Below are positions 28,401 to 36,553 of a stretch of DNA of 64,000 nt, piece after piece. Under the pieces are notes generated by a model that worked only from the letters and a program-made list of their open reading frames with translations, did no database searches and was not told the origin of the DNA. Position numbers and translations under genes: made by a program. This DNA comes from Actinomycetota bacterium. Lineage in GTDB: Bacteria > Actinomycetota > Actinomycetes > S36-B12. Position 1 is the first letter of the stretch, and each line of letters starts with the position of its first letter. The stretch covers positions 248,001 to 312,000 of the forward strand of contig JADKGE010000003.1 in assembly GCA_016717115.1 (NCBI GenBank). Reading direction: 5' to 3'.

Positions 28401-28629
28401 GATGAAGTCGCGCGCACGCATCCCGGCCCTGGGCGAGACCCTCATGCGCTCGGTGTTCATCAACAGCGGCAACGTGATCCAGAAGGCCCATGACGCGGGC
28501 GCGATCGTCGTCACGCCGTCGTCCATGGGCGTGGGACTGCTGGAGTTCCACCAGCTTGACCGCATGGTGGAGTCGGGTCGTGAGGCGGGTCGGGCGCTTC
28601 TCGCAGAGGCCGGCCACCTTCTCCGTTGA
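25495..28629 (+). CDS. MFS transporter / cyclic-nucleotide-binding / patatin phospholipase fusion
   Basis: 1044-residue three-module membrane protein. Residues about 15-465 form a DHA2/EmrB-type MFS transporter of about 14 helices (FLDATIVNVAFPNI, GRLADLLGRRRAFI motif A, ALGAALLVPASLALV). Residues about 505-625 are a cyclic-nucleotide-binding domain with the phosphate cassette GELALLTGGTRSASA (Glu572 and downstream Arg kept). A degenerate linker domain (about 640-770) as in NTE-type lipases leads to a patatin domain (about 775-1040): oxyanion loop AGGGARAF near 785, nucleophile GTSQG (Ser816) and DGG (Asp930). This would be a second-messenger-controlled lipase built onto a transporter, perhaps moving or remodelling lipid. 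The GTG with AAAGGAG five bases upstream is chosen; ATG at 25471 is the alternative. Confidence 0.88.
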   Translation: MRGSASSTVVTTEVQTQGRLSGKTVLLVASFGAFLAFLDATIVNVAFPNIRESFPDSTISTLSWILNAYSIIFAAFLVVSGRLADLLGRRRAFINGVLLFTVASVLCALAPSVEILIAFRIVQALGAALLVPASLALVVEAFPPERRAHAVGLWGASAALASGLGPPIGGALVEWGNWRLAFLVNLPFGLAALWAGRRLLVESRAPGRRRMPDLVGAIVSALMLGALTLGIVKGDDWGWTSPAVIGCFIAFFVLLLVFISSSRRHRSPLVDPALLRIRPFVVGNIATIVAGIGFYAYLLTNILWLQYVWGYSIIASGLAVVPGALVAVILAARLGPIAQKHGYRLVIVPGAIVWALAYVWYATRVGTTPDFWGAWLPGQILSGIGVGATLPVLGSAALGAVPGGRFATASAVNSSARQIGAVLGIAVLVVIIGTPSPTSTVDSLRRGWVFSAVCFAVTAAIALFIGRVRASQDDAVDEELLRPPIVSMPVDASSAQAVPSALAAAPLLSRLPSDVRSRLEAEAERVEVAAGMLLFAEGDDADCVYVVTAGLLDVEQGGTVIRQVGAGAVLGELALLTGGTRSASARARRDSHLLRVSHDAFETIVSTDARALRALAGVLAAQLQDAAPAAAGRPPRPRLVAVAALHPGAPAAEVADVLASQLGASLRVARPGRVGPDGLERAERESDRVLLVADDPSDEWWAMCVRQADLLVLVAASDTPVSEAAPLGRAGCDLVLVGPAAASEVIWGWQEALGAYRITQASGSLPEAMRPVSARLAGRSVGVAMAGGGARAFAHLGVLMELERAGVLVDRVVGTSQGSIVAAAYARGFDAETTIDLCYEDFVRNNPYNDYTLPTVSLVKGRKTERALRRRLTGIHIEELPRIFRCVSTDLQSRSPYVHRTGDLTSAVMASISIPGMFPPRPDGPRMLVDGGVLDNLPVHVLTERDEGPVVAINIGMGGTPTSAGDSSVMKSRARIPALGETLMRSVFINSGNVIQKAHDAGAIVVTPSSMGVGLLEFHQLDRMVESGREAGRALLAEAGHLLR

Positions 28630-28735
28630 CAGGTGGGGCCGCGCGTAACAGGGTTGGTCGATCGGCATCCGCCTGACCCCGGAGGAGCACCGTGGCTCGA
28701 GTGAGCACCCGCCTGAGCGTTCCGGGCAGCGCGCC

Positions 28736-29161
28736 ATGAACGTCGTGGAGGACGCGCTGAATGCGGGCGGCCCCGAGTCCTATCCGCACCGGATGGTGTT
28801 CGTGGTGGCGGAGTCGCTCGTCGCCGTCGGCGGGCTCGCAGGTGCGGTTCAGCTGGTCACCGGGACGTTCGTTCCACCCGTGTCGGATATCGAGCGGCTC
28901 GGGCTGAAGAGCTGGAGGCTGCCGGGCGTGTGGCTGCTGGCGTCGGTTGCGGTGCCGTCGGGCGCAGCCGCCTGGCTGGCGTGGCGCCGTTCGCCTGCGG
29001 CTCCCGAGGCGGTGCTCGTGGCGAGCGGCCTGCTTGCCGTTGAGTTGCTCGTGCAGATCCCGCTCGTAGGCCCGAGCGCGCTGCAGGCGGTGTTCGGATC
29101 GACGTCAGCGGGCCTCGCCGGCCTCGCTGTCCATGCTCGTCGGCTGGGGTGGCGGCGGTGA
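28736..29161 (+). CDS. Small four-helix membrane protein
   Basis: 141-residue protein with four hydrophobic segments (VFVVAESLVAVGGLAGAVQLV, LPGVWLLASVAVPSGAAAWLA, AVLVASGLLAVELLVQIPLV, ALQAVFGSTSAGLAGLAVHA). No family recognised. The ribosome site is weak. It ends 10 bases before the acetyltransferase gene and probably shares its transcript. Confidence 0.55.
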   Translation: MNVVEDALNAGGPESYPHRMVFVVAESLVAVGGLAGAVQLVTGTFVPPVSDIERLGLKSWRLPGVWLLASVAVPSGAAAWLAWRRSPAAPEAVLVASGLLAVELLVQIPLVGPSALQAVFGSTSAGLAGLAVHARRLGWRR

Positions 29162-29171
29162 GGGTGTAGCG

Positions 29172-29972
29172 ATGGCCGGTCTGGTGACGGACGGCATGTC
29201 GTCCGGGTGGGCGACCGATCTCGCCATTCTCGAGCTGGCGGGCTCCACCATCGAGGATCACGACGACCACGTGGTCGTCCGCAGCGCCCGACACCCCGAC
29301 TATCACTGGGGCAACTGCATCCTCGTGAGCGGCCAGGATGCCGTCGAGCAGCCGGAGCGATGGCTCGACGTCTTCCGCGCCGCGTTTCCGGATGCGGGGT
29401 GGGTGGCGATCGGCCTGGACCGGATGCCCATGGACGCTGGTGCCTGGACCGCTCGTGATCTCGAACTCGAGGTGGATGAAGTGCTGACGACGCGCGAAGC
29501 GCCGCGCCTGTCGCCGTTGCCCGAGAGCTATACGGCCCGTCGGCTGAGTGGCGACGACTGGGAACAGTACGTTGCGCGAGGCCTCAGGGAGAACGCGCGA
29601 GCGGGAACGTACGAGCCGTCAGAGTACGAGCGGTTCTTCCGAGCGCGCGCCGGCGAGCAGCGCGAGATGTCCGACCGGGGTGTCGCGGCCTTCTTCGGGG
29701 CCTTCCTCGAGGGGGTGCTGGTGGCCGAGCTCGGCATCGTCCGGTGTGGTCATCGGGCGCGCTTCCAGGACGTCGGCACCGACGAGGCGCACCGACGTCG
29801 AGGGCTGGCTGCGCACCTGCTGGGCGTGGCTGCGGGGTGGGCCGAGGCCGAGGGGTGCGACGAGTGGGTGATCGTGACGGCGTCGGACAACGCCGCTGGC
29901 CGCGTGTACCGACGCGCGGGCTTCACGCCGGACTCCGGCGTGGTCCAGGCCTATCGGTTTCCCGCGCGCTGA
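29172..29972 (+). CDS. GNAT family N-acetyltransferase
   Basis: 266-residue protein. The C-terminal half is a GNAT domain: AELGIVRCGHRARFQDVGTDEAHRRRGLAAHLLGVAAGW has the acetyl-CoA loop (RRRGLA, a Q/RxxGxG/A-type motif), and AAGRVYRRAGF is the usual last motif. The N-terminal half (VRSARHPDYHWGNCILVSG) is a second, poorly conserved GNAT-like fold seen in some actinobacterial two-domain acetyltransferases. ATG at 29172 is preferred to the longer frame starting at 29133 inside the preceding gene. Confidence 0.8.
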   Translation: MAGLVTDGMSSGWATDLAILELAGSTIEDHDDHVVVRSARHPDYHWGNCILVSGQDAVEQPERWLDVFRAAFPDAGWVAIGLDRMPMDAGAWTARDLELEVDEVLTTREAPRLSPLPESYTARRLSGDDWEQYVARGLRENARAGTYEPSEYERFFRARAGEQREMSDRGVAAFFGAFLEGVLVAELGIVRCGHRARFQDVGTDEAHRRRGLAAHLLGVAAGWAEAEGCDEWVIVTASDNAAGRVYRRAGFTPDSGVVQAYRFPAR

Positions 29973-29982
29973 CCCTCCTGCG

Positions 29983-30435
29983 TCAACGGACGAGCAGGAT
30001 GATCGTCTCCGCGATGCAGGCGGGCTTGCCGCCGTCGTCCAGTCGCACCTCGACGTTCACGGTGGCCCGCACGCCCATCGGCGTCTCCTCGATCGAGGCG
30101 AGGGTGGCGCTGGCCTGGATCCGCGAGTCGACCGGGACCGGCCGCAGGAAGCGGATCTTGTTGGCGCCGTAGTTGACGAACGCCTGCAGGTTCTCCACCG
30201 CGAAGACGTCGGCCAGCAGCACCGGCACCAGGCTCAGGGTGAGGTAGCCGTGCGCGATGGTCGTGCCGAACGGTCCGTTCGCAGCGCGCTCGGGATCGAC
30301 GTGGATCCACTGGTGATCACCGGTGGCGTCCGCGAACTGGTTGATGCGGTACTGGTCGACGAGCAGCCACGGGCTGTCGCCGAGATGCTCGCCGACCGCT
30401 GCGCAGAAGGCGTCGACGTCCTCGAATGTCCGCAT
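29983..30435 (-). CDS. MaoC-like (R)-hydratase
   Basis: 150-residue hot-dog-fold hydratase. The hydratase-2 motif is visible as INQFADATGDHQWIHVDPERA with catalytic Asp and His, followed by GPFGTTIAHGYLTLSL. Such enzymes hydrate trans-2-enoyl-CoA to (R)-3-hydroxyacyl-CoA. The gene follows a FabG-type reductase by 15 bases on the same strand, a pairing seen in (R)-3-hydroxyacyl-CoA supply or fatty-acid-like pathways. RNQ-type NodN proteins have the same length and motif. Confidence 0.85.
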   Translation of the reverse strand: MRTFEDVDAFCAAVGEHLGDSPWLLVDQYRINQFADATGDHQWIHVDPERAANGPFGTTIAHGYLTLSLVPVLLADVFAVENLQAFVNYGANKIRFLRPVPVDSRIQASATLASIEETPMGVRATVNVEVRLDDGGKPACIAETIILLVR

Positions 30436-30450
30436 GCTCAGGCCTTCCTG

Positions 30451-31215
30451 CTAGTCGGTGGGTCCGCCGGCGACGTAGATGACCTGGCCGGAGATGAAGG
30501 AGGCGTCGTCGGACACGAGGAACGACACGGTGCCGGCGATGTCGTCGGGGACCCCCACTCGTCGAACAGCCGTTGCAGCCGCCGCATGCGTCATGAAGTC
30601 CTCGAACGAGACGCCCATGCGCTCGGCGGTGGCCGCTGTCATGTCCGTGGCGATGAAGCCGGGGGCGATGGCGTTGGCCGTCACGCCGAAGGGTCCGAGC
30701 TCGATCGCGAGGGTCTTGGTGAAGCCCTGCATGCCGGCCTTCGCGGCGGCGTAGTTGACCTGCCCGCGATTGCCGAGCGCCGACGTGCTTGAGAGGTTGA
30801 CGATACGACCCCACTTGGCGCTGACCATGTGCTGCTGAGCCGCGCGGCTCATGAGGAAGGCACCCCGCAGGTGCACGGACATCACTGCGTCCCAGTCGTC
30901 GACGCTCATCTTGAACAGCAGGTTGTCCCGCGTGATGCCGGCATTGTTCACCAGCACCGTGGGGGCTCCGAGGTCGGTGGCGACCCGCTCGAAGGCGGCG
31001 GCGACATCGGCCTCCGATGCCACGTCGGCACCGACGGCCAGGGCCCTGCCGCCCGCGGCCGTGATGGCATCCACGACCGAGGCGCAGGCGGACTCGTCGA
31101 GGTCGAGCACGGCCACGGCGAAGCCGTCGCGGGCCAGTCGACGTGCGGTGGCGGCGCCGATGCCGCGAGCGGCGCCGGTCACGATGGCTGTACGGGGAGT
31201 GGATTCAGTGGTCAC
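30451..31215 (-). CDS. 3-oxoacyl-ACP/acyl-CoA reductase (FabG family SDR)
   Basis: 254-residue classical short-chain dehydrogenase: cofactor loop VTGAARGIGAATA, NNAG motif, catalytic Ser in NLSSTSALGN and the YAAAKAG pair. The C-terminal PDDIAGTVSFLVSDDASFISGQVIYVAGG is typical for FabG/PhaB-like enzymes. NADPH use is likely from the basic residue in TGAARG. With the MaoC gene downstream it likely works on (R)-3-hydroxyacyl thioesters. Confidence 0.87.
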   Translation of the reverse strand: MTTESTPRTAIVTGAARGIGAATARRLARDGFAVAVLDLDESACASVVDAITAAGGRALAVGADVASEADVAAAFERVATDLGAPTVLVNNAGITRDNLLFKMSVDDWDAVMSVHLRGAFLMSRAAQQHMVSAKWGRIVNLSSTSALGNRGQVNYAAAKAGMQGFTKTLAIELGPFGVTANAIAPGFIATDMTAATAERMGVSFEDFMTHAAAATAVRRVGVPDDIAGTVSFLVSDDASFISGQVIYVAGGPTD

Positions 31216-31312
31216 AGCCGTAGTCTGCCGCGTGGCGGCGGCACCTTGCGCGGTGTCGAGCGGTTTCGCCGAGCCGGCGGTCGGCGCTCATCGCCGCTGA
31301 TACCGTCCGCGC

Positions 31313-31840
31313 ATGCCCAGCTCCGACCCGAACGCCGATCCGGTGCCCGCTCGCGGCGGCGCCTTCACCTACGTCGGATCCGTTCACTGGGAGTACAGCC
31401 CCGAACTCGACCACGATCCCGATCCCGGCGAGATCGTGTGGACGTGGGTGGCCTTCGAGGAGGACGCGAGCGTGGGCAAGGACCGCCCCGTGGCGGTGGT
31501 CGGCCGCACCGACGACCGGCGGCTCGTGGCGCTGATGCTGTCGAGCCGCAACCACGCCGGAGATCGACGGTGGATGTCCATCGGCACGGGCCCGTGGGAC
31601 CGGGAGGGTCGCGAGAGCTGGGTGCGGCGGGATCGCATCCTTGCCGTCCATGCATCGTCCGTCCGGCGGGAGGGCGCGATCCTGCCCAGGGGCACCTTCG
31701 AGAGCATCGTGAGCGGGCTGCAGGGTGCGGCGTCGCCGGACGTCTCCGGGAGGTCCGGCAAGCCCCGCCCACGAAAGGGCGCGCCCGCCGCCCAGGGCGC
31801 GGGGCTGTTCGCCCGGTTGCGCCGGCTGCTGGGCCGCTAG
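31313..31840 (+). CDS. PemK/MazF-like family protein
   Basis: 175-residue protein whose central part (about 38-130) reads as an actinobacterial PemK-like domain: DPDPGEIVWTWVAFEEDASVGKDRPVAVVGR, then LVALMLSSRNHAGDRRW and WVRRDRILAVHASSVRREGAIL. The C-terminal tail is basic and proline-rich. No antitoxin-sized gene is adjacent, so a free toxin function is doubtful; many such solitary proteins are of unknown role. No ribosome site is evident, so the transcript may be leaderless. The stop overlaps the convergent SDR gene by three bases. Confidence 0.65.
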   Translation: MPSSDPNADPVPARGGAFTYVGSVHWEYSPELDHDPDPGEIVWTWVAFEEDASVGKDRPVAVVGRTDDRRLVALMLSSRNHAGDRRWMSIGTGPWDREGRESWVRRDRILAVHASSVRREGAILPRGTFESIVSGLQGAASPDVSGRSGKPRPRKGAPAAQGAGLFARLRRLLGR

Positions 31841-32670
31841 CTCGGCGACGTGCCGTGGGCCGCGCGCGACAACTCGTCGAACGCCTCCCAGGTCTCGAGC
31901 CGTTGGGCGTACTCCACCCGGATCATGTCGAGGGGGCCCTTGCCCAGGAACAGCCGCAGCGGTGGTTCGTCCATGTCGACGATCGCGAGGACCGCGTCGG
32001 CCGTGGCCGTCGGATTCCCACGGTCGGCGACGACCTTGGCTCGCGCTTGCAGCATGCTTTCGCGGAGCTCGTCGTACGCGGCGATCGGTTCGGCGCGCAC
32101 TGCCGAGCCGAACGCCCAGTCGGTGCTGTAGCCGGTGGGCTCGATGAGCGTGACGTGGATGCCGAACGGGCGCATTTCCTGGGCCAGCGACTGGGAGAAG
32201 CCTTCGAGCGCCCACTTGGAGGCGTGATAGAGCCCGAGGCCCGGGAAGGCATGAACGCCGCCGATGGAGGACACCTGGAGGATGTGCCCGGATCCCTGCT
32301 CGCGCAGGTACGGAAGCGCCGCCTGCGTCACCCACAGCGCACCGAAGACGTTCGTCTCCAGCTGGGCTCGGGCCTGCTCTTCGCTAACCTCCTCCACCAT
32401 TCCGAAGAGGCCGTAGCCCGCGTTGTTGACCACGACGTCGAGGCTGCCGAGGAAGTCGTGCGCCCGCGCCATGGAGTCGATCGCCGCGTCCTTGTCCGTG
32501 ACGTCGAGTGGGAGCGGAAGGATGGCTGCACCGTACCTGGCGACGAGATCGTCGAGCGCGCGCACATCGCGCGCGGTCGCGACGACTCGATCGCCCCGCT
32601 CCAGGGCGGCTTCCACCCACACGCGGCCCAGGCCGCGGGACGACCCTGTGACGAACCAACCCTTGCTCAT
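31837..32670 (-). CDS. Short-chain dehydrogenase/reductase
   Basis: 277-residue classical SDR: WFVTGSSRGLGR, VVNNAGYG, Ser in LQVSSIGG and YHASKWALEG. Extended C-terminal part with RLFLGKGPLDMIRVEYAQRL is typical of the oxidoreductases related to retinol-dehydrogenase-like SDRs. ATG at 32670 is preceded by GAAGGG at seven bases. It lies downstream of the MarR-MFS pair on the same strand and may be co-transcribed. Confidence 0.85.
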   Translation of the reverse strand: MSKGWFVTGSSRGLGRVWVEAALERGDRVVATARDVRALDDLVARYGAAILPLPLDVTDKDAAIDSMARAHDFLGSLDVVVNNAGYGLFGMVEEVSEEQARAQLETNVFGALWVTQAALPYLREQGSGHILQVSSIGGVHAFPGLGLYHASKWALEGFSQSLAQEMRPFGIHVTLIEPTGYSTDWAFGSAVRAEPIAAYDELRESMLQARAKVVADRGNPTATADAVLAIVDMDEPPLRLFLGKGPLDMIRVEYAQRLETWEAFDELSRAAHGTSPS

Positions 32671-32720
32671 GCGTGAACCCTTCATGGTGATGGCGGATAC
32701 GACGACCAGGCGAAGACCGT

Positions 32721-34304
32721 TCAGTCGAGCGTCGGCAGTGGGACGGCGGCGTCGTCGGCGAGCACGTGTTCGGTGTCCTGGGTCTTGCGCAGTCGCACCT
32801 CGGGCAGGACCAGGCTCAGTGCGAAGGCGACGAGCATGAAGGGCACGGCGATGAGGAACGTCGTGTCCATGGCCCGCGCGAACGCTCCGAGCACGATGTC
32901 CTGCGCCTCGGGTGGCAGCGCCTGGATGTTGGACAGGGACGCGGCGGCATGGTCGATCGCCGGGACCGATGAGCCGGCGGGCACCGCCGCAGCGAGCTCG
33001 GCGGACAGGCGTGCGGCCCAGATCGCGCCGAAGGCCGCCGTGCCGAAGGAGCCGCCGATCGACCGGAAGAAGGTGGACGCGCTGGTGGCGGCGCCCATCT
33101 CCTTGGGGTCGATCGTGTTCTGCACGGCGAGGACGAGCACCTGCATCACGTTGCCGAGTCCGGCGCCGAGCACCAGCATGCCGATGGCGATCTGCGAGTA
33201 GGGCGCGTCGACTCCCAGCCGCGAGAGCAGGAAGAGGCCCGCGGCGGCCAGTGCGGTACCGATGATGGGGAAGATCTTGTAGCGGCCCCATCGCGTGATG
33301 AGGCGGCCGGACACGATCGACGTGACGAGGAGGCCGAACATCAGCGGCAGGAGCATGAGGCCCGACTCGGTGGGGCTGGCGCCCAGAACGACCTGAAGAT
33401 AGAGCGACAGGTAGATGATCGAGCCAAACATCGCGAAGCCGACGATGAACCCGATCATTGACGTCACTCGGAACACCCGGCTGCGGAACAGGCTCATCGA
33501 GATGATCGGCTCGTCGGTGCGCAGCTCCTGGAGGACGAACAGCACGAGGGCGATGACCCCGCCGAAGAACAGGCCGCCGATCTGTGGGGAGACCCAGTCG
33601 TACTCGTGGCCGCCCCACACGGTGACGAGCAGCAGCATGACGACGCCCGCGACGAGGAGGGCAGCCCCCAGCCAGTCGATCGGCTTCTTCTCGTGGCGAT
33701 TCGGCAGGTGGAGGACGGCACCGAGGATGAGGAAGGCGGCAATGCCCAACGGCAGGTTGATGTAGAAGATCCAGCGCCAGGAGAGCTGCTCGGTGAAGAA
33801 GCCGCCGAGCAGCGGCCCGATCACGCTAGCGAGCCCGAACACGGCCCCGAACAGGCCCATGTAGCGACCGCGCTCGCGCGGTGGGATGAGGTCAGCGATG
33901 ACGGCCAGGACGAGCACCATCAGGCCGCCGCCGCCGAGGCCCTGGATCGCGCGGGTGGCGATGAGCTGGCCCATCGACTGCGACAGGCCGGCGAGCATGG
34001 AGCCGATGACGAAGACGACGACCGCGGTCTGCAGCATGAGCTTGCGGCCGTAGAGGTCGGAGACCTTGCCCCAGATGGGCGTGCTCGCCGTGGATGCGAG
34101 CAGATAGGCGGTGACCACCCAGGACAGCTCCTGGAGGCCACCCAGGTCGCTCGTGATGGTGGGCAGGGCGGTCGAGACGATGGTCTGGTCGAGCGCGGCC
34201 AGCAGCATCGTCAGCATGAGCGCACCGAGGATGAGCCGCAGGTGGCGCCGACTTGCCGCGATCTGCTCGTCGGTGGCGTCGGCCGGGGTGGTGGGGGTGG
34301 TCAC
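32721..34304 (-). CDS. DHA2-family multidrug MFS exporter
   Basis: 527-residue transporter with 14 predicted helices. LAALDQTIVSTALPTIT in the first helix, WGKVSDLYGRKLMLQ as motif A, and RAIQGLGGGGLMVLV plus GLFGAVFGLASVIGPLLGG as motifs B and C identify an EmrB/QacA-type drug:proton antiporter. GTG start overlaps the stop of the MarR gene (GTGA), so exporter and regulator are translationally coupled and co-regulated. Confidence 0.9.
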   Translation of the reverse strand: MTTPTTPADATDEQIAASRRHLRLILGALMLTMLLAALDQTIVSTALPTITSDLGGLQELSWVVTAYLLASTASTPIWGKVSDLYGRKLMLQTAVVVFVIGSMLAGLSQSMGQLIATRAIQGLGGGGLMVLVLAVIADLIPPRERGRYMGLFGAVFGLASVIGPLLGGFFTEQLSWRWIFYINLPLGIAAFLILGAVLHLPNRHEKKPIDWLGAALLVAGVVMLLLVTVWGGHEYDWVSPQIGGLFFGGVIALVLFVLQELRTDEPIISMSLFRSRVFRVTSMIGFIVGFAMFGSIIYLSLYLQVVLGASPTESGLMLLPLMFGLLVTSIVSGRLITRWGRYKIFPIIGTALAAAGLFLLSRLGVDAPYSQIAIGMLVLGAGLGNVMQVLVLAVQNTIDPKEMGAATSASTFFRSIGGSFGTAAFGAIWAARLSAELAAAVPAGSSVPAIDHAAASLSNIQALPPEAQDIVLGAFARAMDTTFLIAVPFMLVAFALSLVLPEVRLRKTQDTEHVLADDAAVPLPTLD

Positions 34305-34744
34305 AGGTTCTCCAGCTCGTTCGACAGTCGGCGCATGAGTCGGGCGAGGGTGGCGCGGTCGGCCGGGCTCCAGGCGGCCGTGGCGCGGGTGAACGTGGTC
34401 ACGCGGTCGGCCAGGGCCTTCGCGAGGACCTCCCTACCGGCGGGGGAGATGTCGATGAGAGCGGCGCGGGCATCGGCCGGATCGGTGCGGCGCGTGATGC
34501 AGCCAGCGTTGTCGAGCGCCCGCAGGTGGCGGCTGACGGTGGATGCGTCGAGGCAGGCGTGCTGGGCGAGTTCCGTGCCTCGGACCTCGCCGGACTCCGC
34601 CAGTTGGGCGAGCATGCCGACCGCGCCGCGCTCGACCGAGTCGACCGAGCTGTGCTGTCGCCGGGCCCGCTGGACGGTGTCGACGAGGGCGAGGACGAAC
34701 TCGCGCATGTCGTCGGTGCCCGTCGGTTCAATTGCGTGTTGCAT
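34301..34744 (-). CDS. MarR-family transcriptional regulator
   Basis: 147-residue winged-helix regulator: ELAQHACLDASTVSRHLRALDNAGCITRRTDPADARAALIDISPAG covers the recognition helix and wing. ATG at 34744 is chosen because the longer frame would run into the promoter. It lies directly upstream of the MFS exporter and probably represses its own operon through the inverted repeat over its start. Confidence 0.88.
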   Translation of the reverse strand: MQHAIEPTGTDDMREFVLALVDTVQRARRQHSSVDSVERGAVGMLAQLAESGEVRGTELAQHACLDASTVSRHLRALDNAGCITRRTDPADARAALIDISPAGREVLAKALADRVTTFTRATAAWSPADRATLARLMRRLSNELENL

Positions 34745-34759
34745 ACAAGTAATGCTAAC
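34738..34759. promoter_or_regulatory. Probable MarR operator
   Basis: GTTGCAT (34738-34744) and ATGCTAAC (34752-34759) form an imperfect inverted repeat around an AT-rich centre, overlapping the start codon of the MarR gene. Position and symmetry suit autorepression. Confidence 0.4.
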
Positions 34760-34818
34760 CGCAGGCCCGGTGATCAACAAATCGCCCCACGCCCTGCGCA
34801 CGTCAGTACGGTGCGGGG

Positions 34819-36480
34819 ATGGATGAGGTTCATGGCGGCGAGCACATCATCGACGCGGCGCGAGCGGCCGGCGTCTCCACGGTGTTCACCCTCTCGGGTG
34901 CCCACATCTTCCCGGTGTACGACGCGGCCGTGGGTGGCAAGGCCAGGGTGGAGTCCGCGGCTGATCGGATGTCCGCCGAGCAGGATGGACCGCTGCGGCT
35001 GATCGACACCCGGCACGAGCAGACGGCCGCCTTCGCCGCGGAGGCGACGGGCAAGCTCACCCGCACTCCCGGGTTCGCCGCCGTCACGGCCGGGCCCGGC
35101 GTGACGAACGCCGTCAGCGCGATCACGAGTGCCTGGTTCAACGGCAGCCCGATGGTGGTGCTCGGCGGTCGATCGCCGGACTCGCGGTGGGGTGCCGGCG
35201 CGCTCCAGGAGCTCGACCAGCCGCCCATCCTGGCACCCGTGACGAAGGGCTCCTGGACGACGCACGACGTCGCCGCGATCCGCGCCGACGGCGACAAGGC
35301 CTTCGCCCTCGCGGCGTCGGCCCACAGTGGCCCGGTGTTCTGGGACATCCCGATCGACGTCATCTTCGCGCCGAGTCCGCGGCCCGATGTCGCCGCGCCT
35401 TCGGTCGACAGGGGACCCGAGCCCGATCCTGACGCCCTTGCCCAGGCTCGCGCGCTGATCGACGCGGCCGCTCACCCGGTACTGATCCTGGGCGGCGGCG
35501 TGTGGATGGCCGATGCCGTGGAGGCGGCGCGCGCGCTGGTATCGACGCGGAACCTGCCGGTCATCGCCAACGGCATGGGACGCGGGATCGTCCCGCCCGG
35601 TGACCCGCACCTGGTGACTCGCGCGCGGAGCGCTGCCTTCAGGGGAGCCGACCTCGTCATCGTCGCCGGCACTCCGCTCGACTTCCGCCTCGGCTTCGGC
35701 GTCTTCGGCGACCCGCCGGCGAAGGTGATCCACCTCGTCGACGCCGAGACGGAGCGTTCGACCGCGGCGACCGTCTCCTGCACGGTCGTCGGCGACCTGC
35801 GCTTGAGCCTGGGCGCCCTCGCCGACGGCGAGCCGGTCGATGGGTCCTGGACGGTTTCCTTGCGGGATGCGGCGTCGGCCGCGCTCGCTGGCGATCGGTT
35901 GGATCTCGTCAACGACAGCCAGCTGATCCATCCGGCGCGCATCTACGGGGAGCTCCTGCCCCGGCTCACCGACGACGCGGTCGTCATCGGTGACGGCGGC
36001 GACTTCGTCTCGTTCGCCGGCAAGTACGTCGAGCCCACCCAGCCCGGCCGCTGGCTCGATCCTGGACCCTACGGCTGCCTGGGGACAGGGCCCGGCTACG
36101 CGCTGGCCGCCGGCATCGCCCACCCGCAGTCGCCGGTGTTCCTCCTGCTCGGCGACGGTGCGGCCGGCTTCTCGCTCATGGACGTCGACTCGCTGGTGCG
36201 GCACCGCATCCCCACGGTGATGATCGTGGGGAACAACGCGGGCTGGGCCCTGGAGAAGCACCCCATGCGCATGCTCTACGGATACGACGTGATCGCCGAC
36301 CTGTCACCCACGCGGTACGACGAGGTGGTGATCGCCCTCGGCGGCGGCGGCGAAACGGTCACCGATCCGGCGCAGATCGGGCCGGCGATCGATCGGGCGA
36401 TGGCATCGGGACTCCCGTACCTGGTCAACGTCATGACCGACCCCGAGGCCGCGTACCCGAGGGCGACTCTGGGCATCTAG
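34819..36480 (+). CDS. ThDP-dependent acetolactate-synthase-like enzyme
   Basis: 553-residue enzyme with the three-domain architecture of the AHAS/oxalyl-CoA decarboxylase family. TRHEQTAAFAAEATGKLTRTPG holds the ThDP-activating glutamate; the cofactor motif is GDGAAGFSLMDVDSLVRHRIPTVMIVGNNAGW. Between the first helix and the glutamate it has an additional stretch (GGKARVESAADRMSAEQDG) compared with acetolactate synthase. It lacks a regulatory-subunit gene next to it, so a catabolic or oxalyl/2-hydroxyacyl-CoA lyase-like role is as likely as acetolactate synthesis. Divergent from the MarR gene. The start has only a weak ribosome site (GCGGGG). Confidence 0.82.
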   Translation: MDEVHGGEHIIDAARAAGVSTVFTLSGAHIFPVYDAAVGGKARVESAADRMSAEQDGPLRLIDTRHEQTAAFAAEATGKLTRTPGFAAVTAGPGVTNAVSAITSAWFNGSPMVVLGGRSPDSRWGAGALQELDQPPILAPVTKGSWTTHDVAAIRADGDKAFALAASAHSGPVFWDIPIDVIFAPSPRPDVAAPSVDRGPEPDPDALAQARALIDAAAHPVLILGGGVWMADAVEAARALVSTRNLPVIANGMGRGIVPPGDPHLVTRARSAAFRGADLVIVAGTPLDFRLGFGVFGDPPAKVIHLVDAETERSTAATVSCTVVGDLRLSLGALADGEPVDGSWTVSLRDAASAALAGDRLDLVNDSQLIHPARIYGELLPRLTDDAVVIGDGGDFVSFAGKYVEPTQPGRWLDPGPYGCLGTGPGYALAAGIAHPQSPVFLLLGDGAAGFSLMDVDSLVRHRIPTVMIVGNNAGWALEKHPMRMLYGYDVIADLSPTRYDEVVIALGGGGETVTDPAQIGPAIDRAMASGLPYLVNVMTDPEAAYPRATLGI

Positions 36481-36491
36481 CAGCAACCCCG

Positions 36492-36553
36492 CGCGAGTGG
36501 TGAGTTGTCGGGGCGACACCGCGGGTTCGGGCCCCGACAACTCACCGCTCGCG
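36492..36553. terminator. Very long bidirectional terminator
   Basis: A 23-bp stem with one G-U wobble (arms 36492-36514 and 36531-36553, 16-base loop) lies between the ThDP gene and the convergent thioesterase gene. The right arm covers the last codons of the thioesterase. Confidence 0.8.

Noticed and set aside
31313..31840. Toxin-antitoxin module around the PemK-like gene
   Set aside because: No small antitoxin gene lies next to it and the protein is longer than typical MazF/PemK toxins.
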